Below, piece by piece: positions 17,001 to 30,162 of a DNA stretch of 64,000 bases. The DNA comes from Kaistia defluvii. Its GTDB lineage: Bacteria; Pseudomonadota; Alphaproteobacteria; Rhizobiales; Kaistiaceae. Location of the stretch: positions 2,666,001 through 2,730,000 of the forward strand of contig NZ_JBEPSM010000001.1 in assembly GCF_040548815.1 (NCBI RefSeq), read 5' to 3'. The stretch's first letter is position 1; each line of letters starts with the position of its first letter. The position numbers were made by a program, and so were the translations under genes. The notes below the pieces were generated by a model. It had not been told where the DNA came from, did no database searches, and saw only the letters and a list, made by a program, of their open reading frames with translations.

Positions 17001-17945
17001 TCACGCCTCGCTGCCGGGTATGAACTCGTCGAAGGCGGCCCAGAACAGGCCGCGCATCGGATCGCGCTCCATCAGGATCTCGTGCCGCGCGCCGGGGATG
17101 ACGATCTGCGCGCCGATCCGCATCTCGCGGGCAAAGCGCTCGATCGCAAGCGGCGACACGACCCGGTCCTCGCCGGCGGCGATCATCAGGGTCGGGATGC
17201 GGATGCTGGCAGCAAAAGCGGGATCGGCCGCCTCATTCATCGCGCGGCAGGCGGCGTGCAGCCACGAAATGGTCGGAGGGCCGACCATCAGCTCCGGCCG
17301 CGTCTGGCCGATGGCGATCGAGCGGGCGAAGCGGCGCGGATCGCTGGTGAGCGGATTGCCCTTGAAGCCGCGCTCCTCGACCTGGGCGATCTTCGAGCCG
17401 GGCGGAAAGGCATCGCCGAGGCCCAGCAGCGAAAAGCAGCCGGCCGTGAAGTTGATCAGAGCGCGCGAGGGCGCGAAGCCGCCGAAATCGAGCAGCGGCG
17501 ACACCAGCACCATGCGCGCAAAAGTCTGGCGCGACCGGCGCGCGACGCGCAGGCAGACCAAGCCGCCCGTCGAATGCGCCAGCGCGAAATAGGGCGGCGG
17601 GCAGTCGGGCAGCACCACCTGCTGCATGAACGCCTCGAGATCGCGCTCGAACTCGGAGAAATCGTCGACATGGCCTTTGCGGGGGTTGGCGAGCCGCCGG
17701 TCGGAAGCGCCCTGCCCGCGCCAGTCGAAGCTCGCCACCGCGAAGCCGCGCTGCAGCAGTTCGCCGACGACTTCGTAATATTTCTCGATCGCTTCGGCGC
17801 GGCCATGGATGAGGCAGACCGTGCCCTTCCGCTGTCCCGGCGGGCGCCAGTATGCGGCGCGCAGCTTGACCCCGTCGACGGTCGTGACGGTCTGCTCGAC
17901 GGCGCCTTCGGGGACGGGATTGTCAGGAGAGGATTGCAAACTCAT
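17001..17945 (-). CDS. Alpha/beta hydrolase, lysophospholipase/monoacylglycerol lipase-like
   Basis: 314 residues from the ATG at 17945; the frame opens 14 codons earlier but without support. Oxyanion motif CLIHGRAEAIEKY, then FDWRGQGASDR, nucleophile elbow ALAHSTGG, acid AAGEDRVV and histidine GARHEIL complete the PldB-type triad. It likely cleaves an acyl ester of a lysolipid or glyceride at the membrane surface. It converges with the Lrp gene, whose stop is only eight bases away. Confidence 0.85.
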   Translation of the reverse strand: MSLQSSPDNPVPEGAVEQTVTTVDGVKLRAAYWRPPGQRKGTVCLIHGRAEAIEKYYEVVGELLQRGFAVASFDWRGQGASDRRLANPRKGHVDDFSEFERDLEAFMQQVVLPDCPPPYFALAHSTGGLVCLRVARRSRQTFARMVLVSPLLDFGGFAPSRALINFTAGCFSLLGLGDAFPPGSKIAQVEERGFKGNPLTSDPRRFARSIAIGQTRPELMVGPPTISWLHAACRAMNEAADPAFAASIRIPTLMIAAGEDRVVSPLAIERFAREMRIGAQIVIPGARHEILMERDPMRGLFWAAFDEFIPGSEA

Positions 17946-18058
17946 CCGCCGCGCGGTTCCGCATTCGAGCATCGCATTCAGGGCCAACCGGTCTTAGCCG
18001 ACCAACCGGGGAGCGACAAGCGATGGGCCGCAACCGGCCTCGCCCGGACAAGAAGAAA

Positions 18059-18084
18059 CCGGCGACATCCAGGGATGTCGCCGG
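18059..18084 (-). terminator. Perfect 11-bp hairpin, probable terminator
   Basis: CCGGCGACATC-CAGG-GATGTCGCCGG, followed on the minus strand by TTTCTTCTT. It lies downstream of the small secreted-protein gene at 18162-18575 and most likely ends that transcript. Confidence 0.7.
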
Positions 18085-18161
18085 CTGACAGGCCGACCTC
18101 GCGCGGGGGGCGGATTCGAGATCGACCGACCGGTCAGAGCCGAATGGCTCCGGAAACGGGA

Positions 18162-18575
18162 CTACCAGCGGCGCCAGTCATTGCCCCAACCACCGTGCCA
18201 ACCGCGATCGCCGCGCCAGTCATTCTCGATCACCCGGCGGCGCACGATCTCGCCGGACCAGGAATCGACCACCACGATGACGTCCCGGCCACGCGGACCG
18301 ATGGCGCGGACGATATAGGCGTCGCCGCGGCGGTTGATGATGTCGATGCGGGCGTAGCCCTGGCGGGCGAGCAACCGGTAGATCTGGCGGCCGTCAAGCT
18401 GGCGACGGGGCGGCGGCGGGCGGCGATAGTCGCGATCGTCCCGATAGCCGCGGTCGTCATTGTAACGACCGTAGCCGCCGCGCCCGCCTTCGAAGCGGTA
18501 ATCCTGGGCCTGCGCCGCGATCGGCAGCAGCAGGGCGCCGACCAGCGCGGAGGTGGCGAGAATGGACTTCATCAT
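18162..18575 (-). CDS. Small secreted hypothetical protein
   Basis: 137 residues from ATGATG at 18575, with GGAGAG six bases before. A signal peptide (MMKSILATSALVGALLLPIAAQA) precedes a tract rich in Arg, Asp, Tyr and Gly (about 28-60) and a conserved-looking core (RQIYRLLARQGYARIDIINRRGDAYIVRA, positions about 65-95) resembling small PepSY-like periplasmic domains, then a Trp/Arg/Gly-rich tail. It is probably periplasmic or surface-exposed. I cannot assign a role. It has its own terminator and no cotranscribed partner. Confidence 0.75.
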   Translation of the reverse strand: MMKSILATSALVGALLLPIAAQAQDYRFEGGRGGYGRYNDDRGYRDDRDYRRPPPPRRQLDGRQIYRLLARQGYARIDIINRRGDAYIVRAIGPRGRDVIVVVDSWSGEIVRRRVIENDWRGDRGWHGGWGNDWRRW

Positions 18576-18769
18576 TGATGTCTCTCCAGCGGATGCACCG
18601 AACGATCTCTTCATCGCCGGCATTGATGGTGAACCTATCCGCAGGCGCCTGAACATCATCCGAATTGGTCGTTCATATGGCGTTCAGCCTTGTGAAGAAG
18701 CCGGCGTCCACCCCCTCTTGAACCGCCCAGAACTTGTCCCCACATCCTCCTTGCGGATGCCAAAAGAGG

Positions 18770-18857
18770 GTCCGCGACTGAGACATGCGGCCCCGGCCAT
18801 CGGATGGCGGAGCCGTCGTGAACTTCGAAACGAACCGTCGCTCCAAGGAGGACAACC
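18770..18857 (+). promoter_or_regulatory. ROSE-like RNA thermometer of the hsp20 gene
   Basis: The last hairpin before the start (18837-18853) is GTC-G-CTC-CAAG-GAG-GAC: TCGCT pairs with the AGGAGG ribosome site, leaving an unmatched G opposite it. This U(U/C)GCU anti-ribosome-site motif is the signature of ROSE elements, which melt on heating. An upstream hairpin GCCAT-CGG-ATGGC at 18796-18808 fits the multi-hairpin layout. The 5' boundary is approximate. Confidence 0.72.
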
Positions 18858-19322
18858 ATGCGTACGTTTGATCTGAGCCCGCTCTATCGCTCCACCGTCG
18901 GCTTTGACCGGCTCTTTTCCCTTCTCGACCAGGCCTCCGGCGTCGAAGCCGGCGTGCCGGGCTATCCGCCCTACAACATCGAGCGCACCGGCGAGAACGC
19001 CTATCGCATCACCATGGCGGTAGCCGGCTTCGGCGACAGCGATCTGTCGATCGAGTCGCGTGAAAACACGCTGACCGTGAAGGGCGAGAAGAAGCCTGAG
19101 GAAGGCAAGGATTCGGAAGTGCTGTATCGCGGCATCGCCGGACGTTCGTTCGAGCGCCGATTCCAGCTCGCCGACCATGTGGAAGTGAAGGGCGCCAGCC
19201 TCGAGAACGGCCTCCTGCATGTCGATCTCGTCCGCGAGATCCCCGAGGCCATGAAGCCGCGCACCATCGCGATTTCCAGCGGCAAGAATGTCAGCCAGCA
19301 GATCGAGGCCAAGGCTGCGTAA
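18858..19322 (+). CDS. Small heat-shock protein, Hsp20/alpha-crystallin family
   Basis: 154 residues. A short N-terminal arm (FDLSPLYRSTVGFDRLFSLL) precedes an alpha-crystallin domain at about 36-130 (YNIERTGENAYRITMAVAGF, then LTVKGEK, then SFERRFQLADHVEVKGASLENGLL). The C-terminal TIAI provides the inter-dimer I-x-I motif. It belongs to the rhizobial class A (IbpA/HspD-like) group and holds unfolding proteins during heat stress. Translation is probably gated by the ROSE-like hairpin at its ribosome site; a strong terminator follows. Confidence 0.94.
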   Translation: MRTFDLSPLYRSTVGFDRLFSLLDQASGVEAGVPGYPPYNIERTGENAYRITMAVAGFGDSDLSIESRENTLTVKGEKKPEEGKDSEVLYRGIAGRSFERRFQLADHVEVKGASLENGLLHVDLVREIPEAMKPRTIAISSGKNVSQQIEAKAA

Positions 19323-19346
19323 GCAGCGCCATAGCCTGAAGGATGG

Positions 19347-19378
19347 GGCGTCCCACGCGAGTGGGGCGCCTATTTTTT
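19347..19378 (+). terminator. Intrinsic terminator after hsp20
   Basis: GGCGTCCCAC-GCGA-GTGGGGCGCC gives ten pairs including one G-U, followed by TATTTTTT. It overlaps the stop codon of the convergent threonine aldolase gene. Confidence 0.88.
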
Positions 19379-20438
19379 AGGCCGCATCTGCCGAAAGTAT
19401 TTGCAGAAACGCATCCACTTCCGATGCTTGCGTCTGGAAACTGGTCACCAGCCGCACAAGAATTGGCTGATTGTCCAAGGGTGCGGCAATCGGTCCCGCC
19501 GTCGGCCATTCATAATAGGCAGCGCCCGCCGCACGCAGTCGGGCATCGGCACTCTTCGGGATCAATGCAAAGACCTCATTGCCCTGCGGCTGCCAGGCGA
19601 GGCTCGAGCCCGACGCCGCCTCGATGCCCTCGGCCAGCCGGCGCGCCATGGCGTTGGCATGCGACGCCAGGCCCAGCCAGTGATCCGCCTCGAGATAGGC
19701 CGAGAACTGCGCCGCGACGAATCGGCTCTTGGAAAAGAGGTGGCCGCCGCGCTTGCGATGAAACGCGAAGCCCTTCGCCTGCTCCGGATTGAAGAAGACG
19801 ACAGCCTCGGCGGCAAAACAGCCATTCTTCGATCCGCCGAACGACATGACGTCGACGCCGGCGCGCCAGCTCGCCTCGGCCGGCGTGACGCCGAGCCCGG
19901 CGACCGCATTACCGAATCGCGCACCGTCCATATGGAGCGGCAGGCCGGCCTCATGCGCGACCGCGGCGAGAGCCGCGATTTCCGCAGGCATATAGGCGGT
20001 TCCGATCTCGGTCAGCTGGCTGATCGAGACCGCGGCCGGCTGGCCGTGATGAATGAAAACGGCCGGATAGAGCGCTATCGCGGCGGCGAGGTCGGCCGGC
20101 CACAGCTTGCCGTCCGCGCCATCGATCCGGTGCAATCGCGATCCGCCGCCGAAAAACTCCGGCGCTCCGCCCTCGTCGACGGCGATATGGGCGTCGCGGT
20201 GGCAGAATACGACGCCGCCCGGCTTGGAGAACTGGGCCAGGGACAGCGAGTTTGCCGCCGTTCCCGTTGCGACGAAGAACGCCGCCACCTCGCGCTCGAA
20301 GACCCGCGTGAAGGCCGCCTCGACGGCAGCCGTCAGCGGATCGTTGCCATAGGCGGGAGCATAGCCACCCGCCGCTTCGACGAGCGCGGCCGCCACCCGG
20401 TCGGACGCCCCCGTCCAGTTATCGCTTGCAAAAATCAT
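19377..20438 (-). CDS. Low-specificity threonine aldolase family enzyme
   Basis: 353 residues, PLP fold type I. Landmarks are MIFASDNWTGAS, YGNDPLTAAVE, FVATGTAANSLSL, HRDAHIAVDEGGAPEFF, LHMDGARFGNAVAGL and the cofactor lysine in MSFGGSKNGCFAAEAVVFF. It splits L-threonine or allo-threonine to glycine and acetaldehyde, or acts on a related beta-hydroxy amino acid. The ATG at 20438 gives the family N-terminus; the frame extends 16 codons further with no better support. It diverges from gltB across 557 bases. Confidence 0.9.
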   Translation of the reverse strand: MIFASDNWTGASDRVAAALVEAAGGYAPAYGNDPLTAAVEAAFTRVFEREVAAFFVATGTAANSLSLAQFSKPGGVVFCHRDAHIAVDEGGAPEFFGGGSRLHRIDGADGKLWPADLAAAIALYPAVFIHHGQPAAVSISQLTEIGTAYMPAEIAALAAVAHEAGLPLHMDGARFGNAVAGLGVTPAEASWRAGVDVMSFGGSKNGCFAAEAVVFFNPEQAKGFAFHRKRGGHLFSKSRFVAAQFSAYLEADHWLGLASHANAMARRLAEGIEAASGSSLAWQPQGNEVFALIPKSADARLRAAGAAYYEWPTAGPIAAPLDNQPILVRLVTSFQTQASEVDAFLQILSADAA

Positions 20439-20995
20439 GGCGCCATATCGCGGGGACACGCCGCCCAGCGCAACCCCCTTTGTCAACCGAACACGGTGAA
20501 AATACAGCGTCCCGGCCGCGATCGGCGTGCCCGCTCGCCGGAAGCCGCTACCGCAGCGTCCACCGCGGCTTTCGCAATTTTGTTGCGCTTCCTTGACATC
20601 ATCATCACCTTAAGTGTGCTTGCCACGCTCCTTTCGTAACAAACATAATGCGTGATCACCGAGGCGCTTGCCGAACTATAAGAGTTCTGGCATTTTGGCG
20701 CGCCTTGAATTAGGACAGTCTTGCTGTCCCATTATCGAGTCCGAAGCCGATGGTTTCGGCGACATGCGAAGCAGGCGCGGGCGAGTTCGGAATGAACCTT
20801 GCTTGCGATAGGATGCGGCCCTGACGGGTCGGGGTCGCACGCCTGACGGCGCGATGCGGCGGTTTGGACGCGGTTGCGTCTTATAATGAATACGGCGATG
20901 CGCCGGTTGGTCATCCAAACGTTCCAGCGAACGGGCGGGAGAGCGGCCGGTTTCAACGTCGAATGATGAACCATAGAGGATGAGAGGGCACTCAG
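20439..20995. other. Divergent promoter region of threonine aldolase and gltB
   Basis: No gene is convincing here; open frames in it have no homology I recognise. A dyad GGACAG-TCTTG-CTGTCC at 20713-20729 stands out about 270 bases before gltB and could be an operator or a small hairpin in a long gltB leader. A CTTGACA word near 20593 has no good -10 partner at standard distance. Confidence 0.35.
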
Positions 20996-25714
<4,719 letters not shown>

Positions 25715-25724
25715 GGGGGAAAGA

Positions 25725-27146
25725 ATGGGTAAGGTAACGGGCTTCCTCGAAATCGACCGCCAGGACCAGAAGTATCAGCCGGCTGCGGACCGCATCCGGC
25801 ACTTCCGGGAATTCACCCTGCCGCTGAACGACCAGGACGTCGTTCGGCAGGCGGCGCGCTGCATGGATTGCGGCGTTCCGTTCTGCCATGGCGACACGGG
25901 CTGTCCGGTTCACAACCAGATCCCGGACTGGAACGATCTCGTCTATTCGAACGACTGGCAGGAAGCCTCGCGCAACCTGCACTCGACCAACAACTTCCCG
26001 GAGTTCACCGGCCGCGTCTGCCCCGCCCCGTGCGAGGAAGCCTGCACGCTGAACCTCGAGAACACGCCGGTCGCGATCAAGTCGGTCGAGCAGTCGATCG
26101 CGGACAAGGCGTGGGACCAGGGCTGGATCAAGCCGGAGATCGCGTCGGTCAAGACCGGCCGCCGGATCGCCATCGTCGGTTCCGGTCCTGCCGGCATGGC
26201 GGCTGCCCAGCAGCTCGCCCGCGCCGGCCATGACGTCCATGTCTACGAGCGCGAGGCGAAGGCCGGCGGTCTGCTTCGCTATGGCATTCCGGACTTCAAG
26301 ATGGAGAAGCACTTCATCGATCGGCGCGTGGCGCAGATCGAGGCCGAGGGCGCAACCTTCCATTACGGCATGAACATCGGCGTCAACAAGGCGATGGCCG
26401 AACTGGTCGCTGACCATGACGCCGTGCTGCTCACGGGCGGCGCCGAGGCCCCGCGTGATCCGAAGCTGCCGGGCGCGGAACTGGAAGGCGTGCACTACGC
26501 CATGCCTTTCCTGGTCCAGCAGAACCGCCGGGTCGGCCGCGAGGAAATCCACGAGGAGCCGATCATCGCCACCGGCAAGCGCGTCGTCGTCATCGGCGGC
26601 GGCGACACGGCATCGGACTGCGTCGGCACCTCGTTCCGCCAGGGCGCGCTCGCCGTCACCCAGCTCGACATCCGCCCGATGCCGCCGCTGCGCGAAGACA
26701 AGCTGGCGGTCTGGCCCTATTGGCCGACCAAGTTCCGCACCTCGTCCTCGCAGGCCGAAGGCGCCGAGCGTGAATTCGCCTGCGCGACGCTCGGCGTCGT
26801 CGGCAAGAACGGCAAGGTCACGGGCGTGCAGTGCGCCCGCGTCGACGAGAAGCGCCGGCCGATCGAAGGCACGGAGTTCATCATCCGCGCCGATCTCGTC
26901 TTCATGGCGATCGGTTTTGCCCATCCGGTTCACGAGGGCATGCTGACCGAACTGGGCGCGACGCTCGACAAGCGCGGCAACCTCGCCGCCGATACGCAGA
27001 GCTACCAGACCTCGGTCGACAAGGTGTTCGCCGCCGGCGACATGCGCCGCGGCCAGTCGCTCGTCGTCTGGGCGATCCGCGAAGGCCGCCAGGCGGCCCA
27101 CGCGATTGACAAGCACCTGATGGGCGCGTCCAACCTCGCCTGGTAA
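25725..27146 (+). CDS. gltD: Glutamate synthase (NADPH) small chain
   Basis: 473 residues. N-terminal cysteine clusters for two 4Fe-4S centres are present (ARCMDCGVPFCH...GCPVHNQIPDWN and RVCPAPCEEACTL). Then come FAD motif GSGPAGMAAAQQLARAGHDV, NADPH motif VIGGGDTASDCVG and C-terminal FAD motif VFAAGDMRRGQSLVVWAIREGR. It passes electrons from NADPH to GltB. It follows gltB by ten bases with AGGGGGAAAG as ribosome site and is followed by a strong terminator, so gltBD is a two-gene operon. Confidence 0.97.
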   Translation: MGKVTGFLEIDRQDQKYQPAADRIRHFREFTLPLNDQDVVRQAARCMDCGVPFCHGDTGCPVHNQIPDWNDLVYSNDWQEASRNLHSTNNFPEFTGRVCPAPCEEACTLNLENTPVAIKSVEQSIADKAWDQGWIKPEIASVKTGRRIAIVGSGPAGMAAAQQLARAGHDVHVYEREAKAGGLLRYGIPDFKMEKHFIDRRVAQIEAEGATFHYGMNIGVNKAMAELVADHDAVLLTGGAEAPRDPKLPGAELEGVHYAMPFLVQQNRRVGREEIHEEPIIATGKRVVVIGGGDTASDCVGTSFRQGALAVTQLDIRPMPPLREDKLAVWPYWPTKFRTSSSQAEGAEREFACATLGVVGKNGKVTGVQCARVDEKRRPIEGTEFIIRADLVFMAIGFAHPVHEGMLTELGATLDKRGNLAADTQSYQTSVDKVFAAGDMRRGQSLVVWAIREGRQAAHAIDKHLMGASNLAW

Positions 27147-27175
27147 GGCCGGCTCGCAGCATCCAAGGAAATGAA

Positions 27176-27210
27176 AAGCCCCCGCCGGCGACCGGCGGGG
27201 GCTTTTTTTT
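27176..27210 (+). terminator. Intrinsic terminator of gltBD
   Basis: GCCCCCGCCGG-CGA-CCGGCGGGGGC (11 pairs, 27178-27202) followed by eight T; AAAA on the 5' side also gives a short U-run on the other strand. Confidence 0.95.
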
Positions 27211-27240
27211 GTGTGCCAGCTCTCCGCAAGCCATGTCTTC

Positions 27241-27445
27241 ACCTCTCCCTGAGGGAGAGGTCGACGACCGAATGGCGGCGGGTGAGGGTTTACGGTCTCC
27301 CAGGATTGTTCCCTAACCCTCACCCTACCCTCTCCCGCAGGCGGGCGAGGGTTTTGGTCAGCGCTCTTCATCGATCTCGTGGCTTGGCGAGGGACGCATG
27401 CGCGCCCCCTCTCCCGCGCGCGGGAGAGGGCTGGGGTGAGGGTCT
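27241..27445. repeat. Cluster of CCTCTCCC-type intergenic palindromes
   Basis: Three palindromes: ACCTCTCCC-TGA-GGGAGAGGT (27241-27261), an imperfect CCCTCTCCCGC/GCGGGCGAGGG unit near 27328-27352, and CCCTCTCCCGC-GC-GCGGGAGAGGG at 27407-27430 followed by CTGGGGTGAGGGTCTTCC. The last two with their spacing recur almost identically at 51244-51371. They look like dispersed REP/RIME-type elements, located between convergent gene ends. Confidence 0.75.
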
Positions 27446-27450
27446 TCCCC

Positions 27451-28755
27451 CTACTCCACAGCCGGAGCCATGCCGCGGACGCCCGCGGTCGGGGCCGGCA
27501 GGATGACGATGCCGTCGACGATGCTGGAGGAGGACGAGGCGGCGCTGTCGTCCTCGGCATGTGGCGGCTTCCAGGCAAAGTCGTCGACCCGGCCGGGCTT
27601 CGCTGCCGGCGCCTCGCCCTTCACCGTCAGCTTGTATTGCAGGCTGTCGGCCGCGGGGCCGGGACCGGCCTGGTCGGCCGCGCCCGCCAGCTTGGCGCTG
27701 GCCGCGCCGGGATCCGGATCGGTCAGGGACACCACCGGGCCGACCTGGCGCTCCTTGCCATCCGGTCCGATCTCGGTCGCCGCGTTCGGGTTGGTCGGCG
27801 TGATCGCGCTCATCGGCAGGCCGAGGCCGCTATCCTGGCGGATGTCGCGCTCGACGAAGAAGGCGAGCTTGCGCTTGCCGGCCTTGCTGAAATTAATGCC
27901 GTCGCTGAGGCGCAGGTTGCGCATCTGCCCGTCCACGTCGGGCCCGCGGGCGATGAACTTGCCGCTCTCGTCGGCGAAGCCGTCCCAGACGTCGATGAAA
28001 TGGGCGCCGACCGCGTCGGCCCGCACCTTGAAGAGCGTGTTGAGCTGCGCCATGTCGGCCGACGCGTCGGACGAACGCAGCGGCGGCGCGCCGACCCAGT
28101 AGACCGGCTTGCCATAGACCTTGAGCGCCAGCAGGAAGCGCTCCACGCGCTGCTGGTAGGCCTTCTGCCATTCCGGCGTTCCCGGCGACAGGCGGCCATC
28201 GGCGGTCTTGATCTGCTGGCGGTCATTGGCGCCCATCAGAACCACGACCATGTCCGGCTTTTCGGCATCGAGCTTTTCGCCGATCTTCGCGGCCCAATCC
28301 AAATGATCGTCGCGCACGAAGCCGGACGGCCCGTCGCTCTGATCGATGACAGCGAGCCGGGGCTCCTCGGCAAAGGCCTGATCGAGACCCCAGGCAAGGC
28401 CGCCGGCGACGAAATCGCCAACCACAAGCACCTTTCGGGCGTCGGGATTCTTGGGCTGGATTTCAAGCGCCGGGTAGATCGGCTCGGCCGGCGCGGCGGG
28501 CCGCTTCTTGCGCACCGGCGGCGGCTGGTCGCCCGACTGGCGCGGCGGACGCTGCCCCGAGGGCTGCCGGCGGCGGCCGACATCCTCCGGCGGCATGAGA
28601 AACTGGTCCGGCGGCGGCCGTTCGATGCCGAACAGCCGATCGAGGAACCCGGCCGGTCCACGGCGATATTGCGCGACCGAAGGCTCCGTCGCGCTCAGCA
28701 GCGCGGCGGAAACCAGGATAAGGGCGACGAACGCGCGAAGGATACGAACCAGCAT
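27451..28755 (-). CDS. Periplasmic SGNH-hydrolase-like protein (DUF459 type)
   Basis: 434 residues from the ATG at 28755. A signal peptide (MLVRILRAFVALILVSAALLS) precedes a Pro/Arg-rich linker to about 100. The core begins KVLVVGDFVAGGLAWGL, where the usual GDS is GDF, so the catalytic serine of the GDSL block is absent. The remaining blocks VVLMGANDRQ, YWVGAPPLR and DGINFSKAGKRKLAFFVE (with H of block V replaced) follow. A low-complexity C-terminal tail closes it. It may be an inactive relative of O-acetyl-modifying SGNH proteins. It lies 56 bases after the transglycosylase gene on the same strand. Confidence 0.8.
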   Translation of the reverse strand: MLVRILRAFVALILVSAALLSATEPSVAQYRRGPAGFLDRLFGIERPPPDQFLMPPEDVGRRRQPSGQRPPRQSGDQPPPVRKKRPAAPAEPIYPALEIQPKNPDARKVLVVGDFVAGGLAWGLDQAFAEEPRLAVIDQSDGPSGFVRDDHLDWAAKIGEKLDAEKPDMVVVLMGANDRQQIKTADGRLSPGTPEWQKAYQQRVERFLLALKVYGKPVYWVGAPPLRSSDASADMAQLNTLFKVRADAVGAHFIDVWDGFADESGKFIARGPDVDGQMRNLRLSDGINFSKAGKRKLAFFVERDIRQDSGLGLPMSAITPTNPNAATEIGPDGKERQVGPVVSLTDPDPGAASAKLAGAADQAGPGPAADSLQYKLTVKGEAPAAKPGRVDDFAWKPPHAEDDSAASSSSSIVDGIVILPAPTAGVRGMAPAVE

Positions 28756-28811
28756 GACGACATCCGGCCACAAGGTCGCCTGCCCTCGCGACCTTCCCTA
28801 AAGGAATAATC

Positions 28812-30065
28812 CTACCTGCCGGACCGCAGTCGCTGCAACACCCCCGTTGAGGCGTAGCCGTCCGGGATGTCGCCGGCCGAAGCCTGGAACGAGCGGATGG
28901 CCTGGCGGGTGCCGGCGCCGATCTTGCCATCGACAGTGCCGGAATAGAACCCGCGCCGTCCCAGCAATGTCTGCAATTCCGCCCTTTCCGCCGCCGCCAG
29001 CGGCCGCACGTCGCGCGGCCAGCCCGAGACGAAATCGCCGCCGCCACGCAGCCGATCGGCCAGATGGCCAACCGCGAGCGCATAGGCATTGGCGTTGTTG
29101 TAACGCTTGATCACCTTGAAGTTATGCAGCAGCAGGAAGGCGGGCCCGCCGGCGCCGGCCGGCGCATAGAGCGTCGCCGTGTCGTTCGAGGCCGGGAACT
29201 GCCGCCCGGCGACGCGGTGGACGCCCATCTTGCGCCACTGGTCGAGGGTCAGCGCCTTGCCGGAATCATTGTGGCGCCAGTCGAAGCTCGCCGGCAGTTC
29301 GACCTCGTAGCCCCAGGTCTGGCCCGAGCGCCAGCCCATCTTGGCGAGATAGTTGGCGGTGGAGGCGAGCGCGTCGATTTCCGACGTCCAGACATTGCGC
29401 TTGCCGTCGCCGTCGAAATCCACGGCATAGGCCTGGTAGGTGGTGGGGATGAACTGGGTGTGGCCCATGGCGCCGGCCCAGGAGCCGACCATGTGGCGGG
29501 CGTCGACGTCGCCACGCTCGAGGATTTTCAGCGCCGCGATGAGCTGCTGGCGGCCATATTTGGCGCGCGAGCCGCCCTGATAGGCGAGCGTCGCCAGCGA
29601 ACGGATGGTGTTCTTGACGATCTTCGGATTGGAGAGGACCTGGCCGTAGGAGGATTCCATGCCCCAGATGGCGACGACGATGCTGCGGTCGACGCCATAG
29701 GCCTGCTCGATCTGCTGCAACTGCCGGCCATACTGGCGCAGCGCGTCACGGCCATTCTCCAGCCGCTTCTGCGAGACGGCGCCGTCCAGATACTCCCAGA
29801 GCGGCTTGACGAATTCGGCCTGCGAGCCGGCCTTGGCCAGCACGTCGGGATCGGGGGTGAAGTTGCCGAGCGCGCTGTTATAGACGCTGCGCGAGATGCC
29901 GGCCTTCTGGGCGGTCGGCCAGAAACTCGCCACCCATCGCGCGCCTGCCGCATCCGCCATGGCGGGTAACAGCCCGGCCAGAAGCAGGAAGACCAACAAA
30001 ACTGCGCGGGTTCCGGCGGCCGCGAAGGGCCGCATGACGGAAACGGGCGAGCTCAAAAATGCCAT
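28812..30065 (-). CDS. Lytic murein transglycosylase, MltB family with peptidoglycan-binding domain
   Basis: 417 residues. A signal or anchor segment at about 18-40 (RAVLLVFLLLAGLLPAMADA) precedes an SLT_2 domain with catalytic E137 in AIWGMESSYG, then MGHTQFIPTTYQAYAVDFDGDG and NANAYALAVGHLADRL. A PG_binding_1 repeat (AERAELQTLLGRRGFYSGTVDGKIGAGTRQ) ends the protein. It cleaves glycan strands to 1,6-anhydro products in the periplasm. The ATG at 30065 is preceded by AAGGAG at a rather long 11 bases; the ATG at 30035 is an alternative. Confidence 0.92.
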   Translation of the reverse strand: MAFLSSPVSVMRPFAAAGTRAVLLVFLLLAGLLPAMADAAGARWVASFWPTAQKAGISRSVYNSALGNFTPDPDVLAKAGSQAEFVKPLWEYLDGAVSQKRLENGRDALRQYGRQLQQIEQAYGVDRSIVVAIWGMESSYGQVLSNPKIVKNTIRSLATLAYQGGSRAKYGRQQLIAALKILERGDVDARHMVGSWAGAMGHTQFIPTTYQAYAVDFDGDGKRNVWTSEIDALASTANYLAKMGWRSGQTWGYEVELPASFDWRHNDSGKALTLDQWRKMGVHRVAGRQFPASNDTATLYAPAGAGGPAFLLLHNFKVIKRYNNANAYALAVGHLADRLRGGGDFVSGWPRDVRPLAAAERAELQTLLGRRGFYSGTVDGKIGAGTRQAIRSFQASAGDIPDGYASTGVLQRLRSGR

Positions 30066-30162
30066 GTCTCAGAAGACTCCTTGTATCGGTATCATTGCTG
30101 GTCCGGGCCCCCGTCCGGATGCTTCCTCACGCTTTGACCGGCCCCAGTCCGGTCCCTCCGTC

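Noticed and set aside
16827..18578. 583-codon plus-strand frame over the alpha/beta hydrolase and small secreted protein
   Set aside because: It crosses two supported minus-strand genes and a hairpin, and its product is low-complexity.
27241..27445. CRISPR array
   Set aside because: Palindromes are few, unevenly spaced and differ in sequence; no regular spacers and no cas genes.
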